The notes beneath the pieces are model-generated. The model searched no databases. It was not told where the DNA came from and was given only the letters and a program-made list of their open reading frames with translations. The position numbers were made by a program, and so were the translations under genes. Shown here piece by piece: positions 23,575-35,338 of a DNA stretch of 64,000 nt; the stretch's first letter is position 1; each line of letters starts with the position of its first letter. Source of the DNA: Diabrotica undecimpunctata (Eukaryota > Arthropoda > Insecta > Coleoptera > Chrysomelidae); NCBI RefSeq assembly GCF_040954645.1, contig NC_092808.1, positions 17,923,383-17,987,382 of the forward strand, in the 5' to 3' direction.

Positions 23575-24556
23575 TAATACTTCTTTTATCAACCGTTCTA
23601 CTGTCAAAATCGACGTTGTTTGAAGCCACATACCTTTAAACTTGACTCCACACCATCTCAATCGGGTTCAGCTCGCAGTGGTAAGGCGACAGTCTCAAAA
23701 TCTTAACGCCATACTTTTCCGCAATTGTTTCAATTTTTTTACTTGCTGTACTCGTCTCTAAATGTGGTCCAGTAATTCACTTTTTAGGTAATCTTTCTCA
23801 AATAAAATGTTCTTTTCGATTAGTCAATCCTTGATTTGCTCTTTGTTCCACTTTTTTTTCGGGAAATCAAAATTGCGGGAGTGGTATGTCCCCGTCCATT
23901 TCGTCGTGGTAATCAGCGGTTCCCTTCTTGGCCAAGAAAGTTAATTCGGCCCATGCCACAAAACCAGTTTTGCTTCCAGCATGAAGAAGAACAAACCGAG
24001 AACCTCTTTGGATTGGAGCTTTTAGTCCAGTTTGGAGTCCTTTTATGAAGGCATCTCCTGGATTCTTAATCGTTGTGTCCCTCCATTCCTTTTTGACTGA
24101 AGCACCGACGTTAATCCAAGACTCATCGATATAAACAAGGTTTACATTATCCTTCTTGCTCAATGTTTTTATTTGCCTGAGGTACTTGTGTCTCCAGGAT
24201 ATGATATCTTTTCTTTACATTAATATCAAATCTCCATATTCAAAACCCATGTCATTTAGTAGCCTACCAAATGGTTTTTGAAAAAGCTGGTAGGTCCTCA
24301 TCATCCTTTACTCTGTTCATTATCCTGTCGACGGTTGGTGGTATGTTTTCCACAAAAAAAAATTATGGATAATTCTCCTTATTCGATATTTCACTCCCTC
24401 ATCGTAAGTATTTTCACCTGAATTGGACTGGAAACTGTTTTTCTTCTTTTTTTGTACCGGTTTCAGTTCGCCTTGCTGGGCCTCTTCGCGGATATCATAA
24501 ATTTTCCGAACACTCACACTGCACATTTTCGAAACTTTTTTCACAGTAATAGTCAA
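23575..24556 (-). pseudogene. Sailor-like (IS630-Tc1-mariner) transposase, decayed
   Basis: The N-terminal helix-turn-helix is VKKVSKMCSVSVRKIYDIRE (24556 side). The catalytic core has VNLVYIDESWINVGAS and HAGSKTGFVAWAELTF, then ADYHDEMDGD. The terminal block YHCELNPIE..VW is readable in another frame near 23670. These match, block by block, the better preserved transposase at 26.9-28.3 kb. The second aspartate region is missing. Several frameshifts. Confidence 0.75.
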
Positions 24557-24764
24557 CTACACCACACATTTTACTTACACACTAAGAGTCATACCCTGTT
24601 TGAAATTCACGACAGATTTATTATTTATTCCTTGATGGCCATAGTGAATTCTTTTTAACATTTCTTTCCTCATTCCTCATCAGCAAACTATCAAAGAAGC
24701 TTATTTCATGATTAATCTTAAAACATGCTTTTAAATCTTTATGTACATTATTTATTTGTTTTGG

Positions 24765-25048
24765 TCAAATATTTTTTATGAAAGTCATTAGATCAATTAA
24801 AGTTTTGTCTTTGCTAGTCTCTTCTTTGATTTTTTGCAGTTGATTATTTGAAACATTGATGTTTAATCTTACTAAACAAATTTGTGATTCAAGTTCAATA
24901 TCTAAATCATTCTTTATTACAGGCAGTTCCGAGCAACATCTCAATAGCGTATCAGCTATATATAATTCTTTTCCTTTTTTATACATCAGATTATAATCAT
25001 ACCTCTGCAATTTAAATAACATTCTTTGAAGTCGTGGTGGCGCATTGG
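24765..25048 (-). pseudogene. Ty3/gypsy Pol fragment (RNase H to integrase linker)
   Basis: The minus strand reads APPRLQRMLFKLQRYDYNLM, then YKKGKELYIADTLLR and an acidic stretch. This is the very conserved end of the Ty3/gypsy RNase H domain (usual form: YxxGKxxxxADxLSR). Nothing else of the element is recognisable nearby. Only about 95 codons remain. Confidence 0.8.
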
Positions 25049-25424
25049 GTTATTTTAGGTTTTTTTGTTAATTATGTTGCTTAAAGGTAGTTTTTAAATC
25101 TTTGTATGAAAAATTTCCAGTTTTCGTATAGATTACCTGACATTTGCATTGAGTTTTACTGCCTTGAATTCCATTTCAATTTTATACTCTTCTTAAGTCT
25201 TGTATTCGGTTTGGTTTCAGATTTGGTTTTCGTCACCATGTGGTGACACGTGGTCGGGCTTATAGGATAGGTTAACCTGGAGAGTGGAGGTTAGGTATAA
25301 TGAAACAACTTCTATCTATCGTGTCTAGATTCAGAATGGTTTTATTTCCTATTCCTTGTACCTGTCCGTCACGTCACTCTTACAATGTTACCAACCTGAG
25401 TGCGTTCCGAATATTTACTTACTT
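25049..25424. other. no recognisable gene
   Basis: Contains the short palindrome gtcaccatgtggtgac (25234-25249); otherwise nothing recognised. Confidence 0.4.
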
Positions 25425-25694
25425 ACATACATCACAAGAGCTAGAAGTACAGATATACGACGTAGATGCAAGGTGAAGAATATCAAGAACTGGATAAGAA
25501 ATAGAAGAGTAGAATGGAACGATCATATAAGCAATGACAACAAACAGAATAGTAAAGACGGCAAGAGACGGTTCCCCAATAGGAAGACGATCAGTAGGAA
25601 GACCACGAAAACGATGGAACGACAACTTACTGGAGGCACATTGAAAAACAGAGTCATATCTATATAAAAAGAAGAAGAAGAAGAAGAAGAAGAT
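25425..25694 (+). pseudogene. LINE 3' end fragment with GAA tail
   Basis: Reads RSTDIRRRCKVKNIKNWIRN, then NRRVEWNDHIS. After a frameshift comes a GRRSVGRPRKRWND block. The tail is a long GAA repeat (25667-25694). This is the same kind of C-terminus and tail as the LINE at 1-1.8 kb and the one at 46.3-47.3 kb. Confidence 0.75.
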
Positions 25695-26556
25695 CTTACC
25701 AGCACTGCATTCTAACTGTGGCTTCTACTATAGAAAAAAGTTGCTCATTAATCATATCCATGGATCAGACTGTAATTTTCTTAAGCATATTATTGGTGTG
25801 TATTAAAAAAACAAAGTTCGTAACTCTATTTGACTAGTTTTTGTTTTAAAATTTTTAAAGTCCAACCCTCGATCTCATATATAAATGTAAAAAGGATATT
25901 CCGATTAACAACTCGCTAACACGGTTGTAGATTAACATCTCTCGGCAAGTGAGGAGTGATTTAAGTTGCGCTATGTAAAATAATTAAAATAAATTAGGAA
26001 AGCTGACCTACGAAGCGAGCCAAGATAGAAATAACACATAAATATTGTGCTCGAAAATGCTTATTTAAAACTTGGGAAATGACAATATAATCGTTAGATC
26101 AATAATGACCTGGACAATTTTATTTTTCGTGTTCATATTAACATAATTAAAGTGCTAAAGTAGTCTAATAAACAATAAAAGGGCACACAATACTGTGAAC
26201 GGTCCCGTCTTTTTTCTTTCGTGACGAAACCATTAGAAAAATCGATATATCAATAAGTGGTGTATAATAACATCATTGTGCGATTAAATGATGGGATTTA
26301 TTATCTTTTATGTAATATATAATATTAATATATTTATGTGGAAAGGAATGGTGGCAGTAAAACTTTAGTAGTTTGTATTGATATTTAATAAAAACATGTT
26401 TAGAAAAATACGATCTTTATTTGTAGGGTCGGCAGACTAAAGCACTTAAGTCAAAAAGTGTAGATTTTCAGAAATTGAATAAAACTGTATAAAAAATAAT
26501 TCAATATTTCTTAAAAACGTTTATTGTATTTTATGAGAGTGTGAATGACATATTTA
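25695..26556. other. no recognisable gene
   Basis: AT-rich; nothing recognised. Confidence 0.5.
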
Positions 26557-26901
26557 CTATAGTTTATTTTTATGAACGAGAGAGTAATTAGCATAATTTT
26601 AACTGGTAGCTCCGACCACTCCATGGGCGTGCTCAAGATTAATTGAAAAATTACTTTGAATAATTGTAAAAAATAAATGAATTATTTCAGTGTTATAAAG
26701 TGTTATGTGTATGTAAACAAAAGTGACCTCTTTTATCACACACTATATTAGAACTGACTGGCCTACATTAAAAAGTGTTTTAAAAAATTCACATTTTTTT
26801 TAATTTTTAAAAATTACAAAAGAGAAAAAGAGTTTTTAAAACCGTCTAAGGTATGTTAAATAGATGAATAAAAATATTAATATAAAACTTACAGCTACTT
26901 G

Positions 26902-28257
26902 TTACAAATCCAAATCAGATTCAGAAGATGAACTTTCAGAACCAAGATTTATAATAACTGGCTCGATCATTTTATCAGTAATATTGTCCAGCTTCCACAT
27001 TTTTTCCTCTTCTTTAATAGTGTGATTTACTGCCTTTTCCCAGTTTTCAGGTTTTACATTATTTACGGCCTCCAAAAACAACTGTTTAACATCATGAATT
27101 TTAAAAGTGGTATTTTTTCTTGAAACTTCACTCTTTATCTGTGCCCATACCAGTTCAATCGGGTTTAATTCACAATGATATGGTGGGGATCTAAGTACTG
27201 TCATTCCACGATTTTTGGCAATTTCATCAATTTCGTATTTTTTTAATTTTTCTTTATGAAGGGCACACAACGAATAAAGTTCCTTTCTTATAGATCCGGG
27301 ATGGTACATAATATTTTTTGAACTCAGCCAATTCTGCAAGTCTTTTTTTAACCACTTGGTTGTGGGCAGTCCTTCTATAAGTCTGGAGTGATAACTTGCA
27401 TTATCCATTACTATTACACAGTTCTTAGGAAGAAGATCTATCATTTGTTCGAACCATTCTTGAAAGACATCAGCGTTCATGTCTTCATGGTAGTCACCGG
27501 TACGAGTTGATTCAAAAGTTAATAAACCACCTTCAACAAAACCGTCTGAACTGCCAATGTGTACTATTATCAGCCTGCGTCCCTTTCCTGATGGTGGGTT
27601 TAAACCAGTAGATAAGTTATTTACAAAAGCGTGCCTTTGACTTGTAACAGTTGCATCCTGCCAAAATTTATTTGGTGTATGACCCTCGTTGATCCATGTT
27701 TCATCAAGATAAAATATTTTTCTTTTTTGGTTTCTCATTTCCTTTATGGTTCTTAGAAAATGTCTTCTCCATATGACAATATCGCTTCTTTCTAATAAAA
27801 TAGACTTTCTGGGATTCTTTTTCCAGCGGAAGCCTATTTCTTTTAAAAGTTTCCATAACGTACTTCGACTCATTTCTGGGTAATCCTTATCATCTCGAAC
27901 TGAGACAAGAACTTTATCCAATGTTGGAAATTCTTATCTAAAGAAGAATTCATGCACTTTCCGTCGAGGTCCTTCTTTAAAATGATATTCTATTTGAAAT
28001 TTTGGTTTCCCTGGAGCATTACGTGGCATTTGAAAACTACCACATTTCTCTTCTTTAATAACTCTGTAAATCGTAGATTTCCCAACACCAAGTGTACTGC
28101 TAACTAACTCAACGGTCTCATCAACACTTTCACATAAACGTTTGTTTGTAAATGATTTAAAACAATTAAATATTAATGTTTTTTCATTAACTGTTAGAGG
28201 ACCAATTTTTCGGCGTTTACACGGCACTTCCAAATTTTCCATAACACTAGTATACAC
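26902..28257 (-). pseudogene. Sailor-type DDE transposase with one nonsense codon
   Basis: 451 residues in one frame, interrupted only by a TAA at 27934-27936. The N-terminal helix-turn-helix region includes GVGKSTIYRVIKEE, followed by MSRSTLWKLLKEIGFRW. The catalytic residues are D in FYLDETWINEG, D in VIVMDNASYHS and E in YHCELNPIELVW. Counting by eye, 82 residues separate the second D and the E. This is the spacing that defines the Sailor (DD82E) group of the IS630-Tc1-mariner superfamily (established knowledge). The C-terminus is acidic and serine-rich. With one stop in 450 codons it is among the youngest DNA transposons here. Confidence 0.88.
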
Positions 28258-28486
28258 AATAAACTACACCTTGCAACTGAAGTACCTACTTTTAGTGAAC
28301 TGTTAAGAATTTTGAATACGCCACTTGGACCTTCCTATATACAAAATGGAAAAACCCACTATCACATTTTCTGAGGAATAAGTTTAGAAGGTAATTATCT
28401 AGTCAATTACTGTCGTAGATTCCTGGAATTAAAGAATTAAATGTTTGATTGTTGAAACCCTTACTTCGTGGAATGCACTCATTTCA

Positions 28487-28670
28487 GATAAAATAAAACG
28501 TTTTATTTTATCTAAAGAATTAAACTTTATTTTGCAAATAGGCAAAGAATTAAACTTTATTTTGCAAATAGATAAAATAAAACGTTTTATTTTATCTAAA
28601 GAATTAAACTTTATTTTGCAAATAGGTAGGTACGTATTAAACTTTTATTGGTTATATATAACCAATAAAA
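28487..28670. repeat. tandem palindromes in the Sailor 5' flank
   Basis: A perfect 26-bp palindrome centred on AACGTT occurs at 28487-28512 and again at 28571-28596. A 27-bp unit (aaagaattaaactttatttt plus gcaaata) is repeated three times (28514, 28544, 28598). A perfect 28-bp palindrome centred on TATATA is at 28643-28670. Confidence 0.9.
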
Positions 28671-29095
28671 TAAACATCTTACATTTCTTGCAAATTCATT
28701 AGTACCTGTTAACCTCCATCACTCCGACACTGGCAACCTTATTTAGGGATTAGTAACTCTCACAACTATTGTATTCTATTCTGCTCCAACCTTTATACCT
28801 GGTGGTCATACTCAATTTAAAATTGTTTTCCTATATACTTCTGTAAACTTGTTGACAAATATCTGTTTTTCATTGAGTCACCCGTATCAACAGTTTAGGG
28901 ATTTGCATACATAATTTATTGTTTTATTACTCTCTCATACATAAAAATACACTATAGTGGCTAAGTATGACTCTATAAAAAGTATGGAAAATTGTTTTTC
29001 CTGACTTATGTTAAAAAGAACACTGGCATATATGACTTATGTCTAACAATACAGCTATGTATTTTAATTTGTTTCAACACAATATTTTTATAATA

Positions 29096-31151
29096 TTATT
29101 CATCCTCATTATCTAAAATATCAGGATCCATATTAGCTACATTTTCCTTACTAGGCAAATCTATATAAAATTTATGGAAAACATTTGGTATTAATGTTAG
29201 TAGAGAAATTAAGTCATCTTTTTTTTCTTTAGATATAGGTAAAGGCAATAGTGATATAACTGGGATGTCATTAGATATAAAGGATGTCCCCCGTCTCAAA
29301 TTTATCTTGTAAAAATCTGATTCCAATTGTAAGGTGTCTTTGTAAGAAACCATTCCAAATTCCATGTCATAGCGGAGCCACCTTTTGTCTAACCATTTAA
29401 ACTGCTTTCCATCTACATCTTTATTTCTTAATACCAAAGAGCCTTTTAGTAACGATGCAAAGTCCAAAAAGTCAGTATTCTGCATTTCCACAACTTGAAA
29501 TTTGGTACTGCTGGACCTAATAAGTTGTATCCGGTCATGAGGATGATATATTTGGATTTCTGTTTTCTTTATCTTTTTTTCTATTATCCCATGATCTGTA
29601 TCAACTTCTAAATGGTCATGTCAGGGAACCATAAATTTATGGTCGATTCTCTCTAATTGTAACTTATGTACACCCCACGTAAACATAGAACTCACGTGAG
29701 AATTTCTATTCTGACCTCCACAGGTATCAGAGTAAAAAATTACAATTCTTGTGTCATTAGGTAGGTTTGTTTGAAGATGTTTAAAGAGACAAGATGCAAT
29801 TTGATTCGCTCCTCGAGCAGCAATAGTTTCATGCCACACATAACATACTGCTTTTCCGGTCTTATTGTCATGTATGGTCAAATTGAACGTCCACAACTGA
29901 CGTTTATCAAAAGCTACAGAAGAAGTCAATGATGGAGTCGGTAAACACTGTTGTAAATCAAATGTATACACTTGTACGGTACTATCATTTCGATACATCT
30001 TCGTAAGCTTGATTAAGCAAAGTTATTTCGGCTTTGGTTTGCTCATCCTGACAAAGTTGAATTTTCATTTTAAACTTATCACAAGTGTAGCATGTATCAA
30101 CACGGGGTTTTTTGAAACACAACACAAATTTGTTAAATTCTTGGCTGTAAATTTTTATTGAAGGAGGCTTGATATCGTGTCACAAAATAGTTAATACATG
30201 TTGGTGATTGTTAGGTGGGAGGGCAAATACTTCTTTGATGTACTCTTTCTGGTGTAGTGACTTTCATACGACGGAAAAGACAAAATATGGTTTTTTATTT
30301 CCTTCCTTTTGTCATCGGATATTTTATTTTTAGGTACAGAGTTGTTCCACGCAAATCATTAATTTGTGTACCATCTACTGAAGACTGTTTCTTCATTGCC
30401 ACGGTTTTTATAAAATTATCGCTTTTGTCAAAGGTTTTAATAAAGATCCCCTACAAATAGCTTGACGCAGTCCATCTATTACAACAAAATATGTATACAT
30501 CTCCATACGAAATTTCTGTTTTGCAGGATCTATTGCACGTTGTCTTTGGGTAGCTTTGTCTTCAATCTCTCTTAATGATGACATGTAAGCAGACCGTTTT
30601 TGGTATGTACCCATTAGCCAATATTCATTGAATATCGCTTCTCTCTTAGCCAAAAGTATACGCTCCTTGCATTTTAATGCGACATGCCAGCAGTTCTTTC
30701 ATGGATCTATCAGCGATAACTTTTCCTTTAAGAGTTTCATTCGACTTACCCAGATTTCTTTTCGTTTTTTTCTCGTGTTTAATGGAGCGAAGACTGTTTT
30801 TTGGTAACACATTGAACTTGAATGTCCTGTTTTTATTTCTGGAGGTTGATAATGTGGATGTTGTATGGAATCATCACTTAAAAAATCCAAATCTGATGAA
30901 ATAAACTTGTTCCCATGAAGGCCTGACGATGTTGAAGGTTCATTCTCGATCAAATCACTGCTTGTTGGTTGCTGATTTCGGTTACCTGAAAAATAAGATA
31001 TCAATAAAAACCAATGTAGGAACAAAAATATTCATACAAAAACTCTTCAAATTGCCTACAATTTATTTAAAAAATGTTTAACACTTACCTTCGACAATAG
31101 CTTTTTGATTTAACACCAAATTTACCAGTTTTTTCCTCTATAAAAATCCAT
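29096..31151 (-). pseudogene. widespread insect transposase-like gene with intron
   Basis: Exon 1 runs from the ATG at 31151 to 31089 and ends in a GAAG/GTAAGT donor. The intron is 30986-31088 with a TTTTTCAG acceptor. Exon 2 starts GNRNQQPTSS. Further blocks, in different frames, are a basic KRKEIW region, [72 protein letters not shown] and LEVDTDHGIIEK. Aspartates in FDLQQ and YSDTCGG and acidic residues in LEVDTDH fit an RNase-H-fold DDE enzyme (inference). A TGA near 29619 and several frameshifts (exon 1, 30.0-30.7 kb) break it. I know the family as multi-copy in insects but cannot name its superfamily. Confidence 0.6.
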
Positions 31152-31544
31152 TACTGTGGCTCTTTACAATGAAATATCATTAAGTATCACCGTTTTTTAA
31201 GAATCGTAGAACAAAATTAACTTAATTTATATAATTTAAACTCGAAGTTTATTCGAACTCTATTGTTTACTTTACTTTTCCTTCGTAAACTAAACATGTT
31301 TTAAGTAGGTACCTACCTAAAGTTAAATATCTGTATATTCTTACAGTATATCGTTATAACATAACGATAACGTCAAGCACTTCAGGTACCTAAAAACTTA
31401 AGTCATATCTATAAATCTGCAAAACTGAATATTATATCAGTTGTACTTTTTCATATAAGTCAACTTATGTTCTTTATAACGTCTAAAGATTTATAGGAAT
31501 TGAAAGGTTGAAAAAGTAATGTGTTAAAAAAGTAAGTTAATGTT
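31152..31544. other. no recognisable gene
   Basis: AT-rich flank of the gene above; promoter elements not discernible. Confidence 0.4.
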
Positions 31545-31880
31545 TCTGTTTCGCCATATAGTGTTATTAAGGCATCTTGCCAGTCTATTTGCTTTTTGTA
31601 CTTGATCTCTCACTTCTTTGTCCAGGTCTCCATAGCTAGACAGTGTAAATCACAGATATTTTATTTCTATTACTTGTTCAATACTGATGCTATCAATTTC
31701 TATTTTACATCTGGTTGGTTCTTTGCTGTCTAATATCGTTTTAGTTGTCTGAGATGAGATTGTCATATTATTTTGCTCTTATGTTAAATATGTGGCCCAG
31801 TCTTCATATTGGGCTATCAATATTGCGTAATAGAGTATTTTTATTTCTTTGTTTCCAAATCTGTATCCTCTTCTATTCTA
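31545..31880 (-). pseudogene. LINE RT fragment, antisense
   Basis: The reverse complement reads GYRFGNKEIKILYYA (decayed YADD region), then MTISSQTTKTI, KEPTRCKIEIDSISIEQV and FTLSSYGDLDKEVRDQVQKA. It is very close to the plus-strand LINE at 46.7-47.0 kb (KEPTRCKIEIDGISIEQV), so both belong to one family. Confidence 0.8.
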
Positions 31881-33445
31881 TCTATCTATTCTGTTTGAAT
31901 AAGTGTTTGTTAACTTGATTTGTCACATTTTTTTATAGGACAAGGCAATTTCATCTTATTATAACGTAAACTGAACCGGAAGGGGAGAAAGGGATTCCCA
32001 GAAGTAGGGTATTACAATGGGTACCTAATATCAAAATTAATCCAAGAAGAATTTAGTCTTGGAATTAAAAATAAATGAAGAGTTTTAGGTTCAAGTACGT
32101 TCACTAAATAAAAATGAACAAATGCTTTTGTCCACCTTAGCAAGGCCACCTTGGCTTTTCTGTGAGGGAAAAGTAAAACTCTTAAAAACCGAAATACATA
32201 TATAGCCAAATACCAAGAAACAATCACACTCACGTCACGTTTAAAGCGTTCATATCGGCCAAAGTTGTCATTGCCGTAAGGTTTTTATAACTTATAATTA
32301 TACATTATAATTGTTCAAAATGATAGTAGGAACTATTTGTTGCATCGCAAACTGCTACAGTAACAGTAAGTGGTTACACTTTTTATCGATTTGCGAGTCA
32401 AATTCATAAAAAGCATCAATGTGAATTGTGAATTGCAGCTATAATGTCTAATTTATATAATAAAACATTTACGTAAAACAATAATACTATTATAATATTA
32501 TATAAATATAATTTATATATTTACAACAATAAATTTGCATTTAATTGTAAAAGTGAGGTTAGAATTAGGTTCTCAAAAAATTTTAATTTTAATAATAATT
32601 ACTGAAATTTGTTTTTAGTATAAATAAACTCTGTAATTATATAAATTGGTATAATAAATATAAAATATATAAATTGTTATTATATTATTGTTAAAAAAAT
32701 GTACATAATAAGCTAGTAAAATGTTTATATATAAATCCAACTTGTGTTTGTAAAAATATCCAAATTTTGAACTGTCAACAAATCTATTTGTAATACATAA
32801 ATACTACGATAACGTTATTTATATATAAATAATTATATACAGACAATATTTACGATTAATTACAAATTTTTGATTTTATTATTGCAGATTTATAAATGTT
32901 TTCAATGGTCTAAACTCTAAACTTTATGGTGATGGTATAATAACCAATTGAGGGCTATACTTGTTCAGCTGCACAGAGCAAATATGTTCGTTCAGCAAAC
33001 CTGTTAATAATTATCTATATGTGGTCCAAACAGAAAAAAAAATTGGTTAGAGAAATAAAAAAATATTATGTTGTTAAATACAAGCTATATTTAGTATTAT
33101 CCGGACATATATTTAATTTGGAAATATTACTTTAGATCTTATAAACATTACAAAAATGTCCATTACAATTTGCCACCTTCTTACATCTTAATAATGTTTA
33201 ATATAATATATTAATTTCTCCCAATGACCCTATTAAAAAAAAATGAAAATTTAAAATTTATCTGCCCATAAAAAACATCGTAACACTGCACTGCAATAGG
33301 TACATGTAGAAAAAAATAAAAACAATGACCAGTAAAAAGTTTTTCACCATCAAAAAATATTCAGCCTTGTGATTTAAGTAGGCAGGTTAAAAAAACGGTA
33401 AAAGCTTAGGGTAAATTGGACTTTCACCACCATTAATGATGACCT
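31881..33445. other. long AT-rich stretch without recognisable gene
   Basis: Very AT-rich; no feature seen. Confidence 0.5.
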
Positions 33446-33454
33446 AATCTGCAC

Positions 33455-34147
33455 TAAGTTGTGATAGTAGTGATATTGGACGATAATTTTTCAGATCTGT
33501 ATTGTCCCCTTTTTTGTGTATTAATATTGTGTTAGCAGTATTCCATTCCCTTGGTATGTTTCCTTCAAATAGGCATTTATTAAAAAGTATTTTTAGGTAC
33601 CTGATGACTTCTTCTCCTCCTTCTTTCAACATTTCTGCCAGAATTCCATCACTGCCCGGTGCTTTATTTCTTTTCAATTCTTTAATTGCATTTTCTATTT
33701 CTACTTCGCTTATTTCGGGCATTACTTCAGAATTTACGTTTGTTATTTGTCTTTTCAGATTTTGCTTTGAAGAGTCGGGGGGATCGTTTCTTGAGCGGTA
33801 TAACTCAGTATAGAAGTTTTCAACTATGTTTGATATCTGAGCTTTGCTTGTTTCTAGTTGGCCTTGTTGATTTTTCATAGTTATAATATTTTTCTTTCCT
33901 AATTTCGGTTTGGTATATTTCAGACTTTGATTTTTCTCTGTCACTCTTTCTACATGTTCTTGTTGATGATTTTTAATACCGTCTTTTATCTGTTTTCGTA
34001 TGGCTCGATTAGCTCTTCTGAGCTAGCATTCAATAGTTCTTTTGTTATAACTGAGTTAATTTTATTAACGCTGAGTTGTTCTAGATTCAGTGCTTGGGCG
34101 GTTTTTAATTTGCTAGCATATTTTTCTTTCACAAAACAGCCTTTCTT
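33455..34147 (-). pseudogene. LINE linker and RT N-terminus (inverted segment)
   Basis: The minus strand reads KLKTAQALNLEQL, then after a frameshift NRAIRKQIKDGIKNHQQEHV, then TEKNQSLKYTKPKLGKKNI and the RT entry region NKAPGSDGILAEMLKEGGEE. NIPREWNTANTILIHKKGDN and NYRPISLL follow. It ends at the duplication junction at 33455, where a few chance codons read into flanking DNA. It is the 5' part of the same copy as the plus-strand segment to its right. Confidence 0.88.
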
Positions 34148-35329
34148 TTTCAAAACATTCACAAAAATAATTACAAATAGATTGACAACAAAGTTCGATG
34201 TATATCAACCAGTAGAGCAAGCCGGATTTAGAAAAGGGTTCAGTACATGTGACCATCTTCACACACTAAAGGTCCTAATAGAAAAAGTTAACGAATACAA
34301 TTTACCAATCTGTTTAGCATTTATAGACTACGAGAAAGCTTTTGACAGCATAGAATTATGGGCTATTGAGGAAGCACTGGTCAACAGCAGAATAGATTCT
34401 AGATATAGGATATTAATACATAATATATACCAACACGCTGAAATGGTAGTCACGATGGATAACGGAATAAAAACGAGGCCAATAAAAATCAACCGAGGAG
34501 TAAGACAGGGAGACACCATATCTACAAAACTATTTACTGCCGCACTTGAAGACATCTTTAAATCACTACATTGGGAAACGAAGGGACTGTCGATAAACGG
34601 AAAGTATTTAAACCATCTAAGATATGCAGATGACGTAGTACTAATAGCCGACAGCTGGAAAGAACTGAAGACGATGATCGATGAGCTTCATACGGAATCC
34701 ATAAAAAAAGGACTGAAAATGAATCTGAGTAAAACTAACTAACAAACTACCGAAATAAGCAGACGAGTAAGAATGGGACGGGCCGCATTTGGAAAACTCT
34801 CATACATACTGAAAGACAAAAAGATACCCCAAAACCTTCGAACCAAAGTGTTCGATTCTTGTATCCTTCCCGTTCTCACTTACGGAGCTCAAACCTGGAC
34901 ATTCACAAAAAAGAACATGGACAAGATTCGAAAAACTCAGCGAGCCATGGAACGACAGATGCTTGGTATCTCACTAATAGATCGGCAAACGAACGAAGCA
35001 ATCCGGAACAAAACAAAAATAAAGCACGCCGCGAAACAAGCAGCTAAATTAAAATGGAAATGGGCTGGACACAACGAACGTCTCGAAGATGGTAGATGGA
35101 ACAAAAGTCGGAAACTGGCGACCGTACGATGCGAAGAGACCACGAGGAAGGCCTCAAATGCGCTGGAGCGACGATATCAAAAGAGTCGCAGGACCAATGT
35201 GGAAACGCCTAGCACACAACAGGGATAAATGGCGAGAAATGGGAGAGGCCTTTATTCGACAATTCGGATAGAAAAAGGGCTAAAAAAAAAAAAAAAAAAA
35301 ATCGGATAGAAAAAGGGCTAAAAAAAAAA
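34148..35329 (+). pseudogene. LINE RT core and C-terminus (direct segment)
   Basis: Reads EQAGFRKGFSTCDHLHTL, FIDYEKAFDSIELWAI, GVRQGDTISTKLFTAALED and catalytic YADD (near 34625). After a small deletion near 34740, which removes the region between the LSKTN and ISRRVRMGRAAFGK blocks, come LTYGAQTWTFTKKNMDKI and KWKWAGHNERLEDGRW. A frameshift near 35090 is followed by PRGRPQMRWSDDIKRVAG and the stop at 35271. Confidence 0.9.
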
Positions 35330-35338
35330 AATCTGCAC

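Larger units (their letters stand above)
26557..28957 (-). mobile_element. Sailor (DD82E) transposon, near-intact
   Basis: A ~32-bp inverted repeat (ctatag, then tttttatg and gagagagtaat) lies at 26557-26588 and 28926-28957, enclosing the transposase gene. A TA duplication is compatible but ambiguous, because the ends themselves read tata. The region between the gene start and the right repeat contains several perfect palindromes. Confidence 0.6.
33455..35329. mobile_element. LINE insertion with 5' inversion (twin priming)
   Basis: aatctgcac flanks the insertion at 33446-33454 and 35330-35338. Inside, the 5' part of the RT is on the minus strand (33455 to about 34147) and the 3' part on the plus strand (about 34148-35329). 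The inverted part stops at NYRPISLLSQL and the direct part starts KTFTKIITNRLT. These are neighbouring residues in related RTs, so little was lost at the junction. The tail is A-rich and its last ~26 bases (tcggatagaaaaagggct plus A run) are repeated. Confidence 0.9.
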
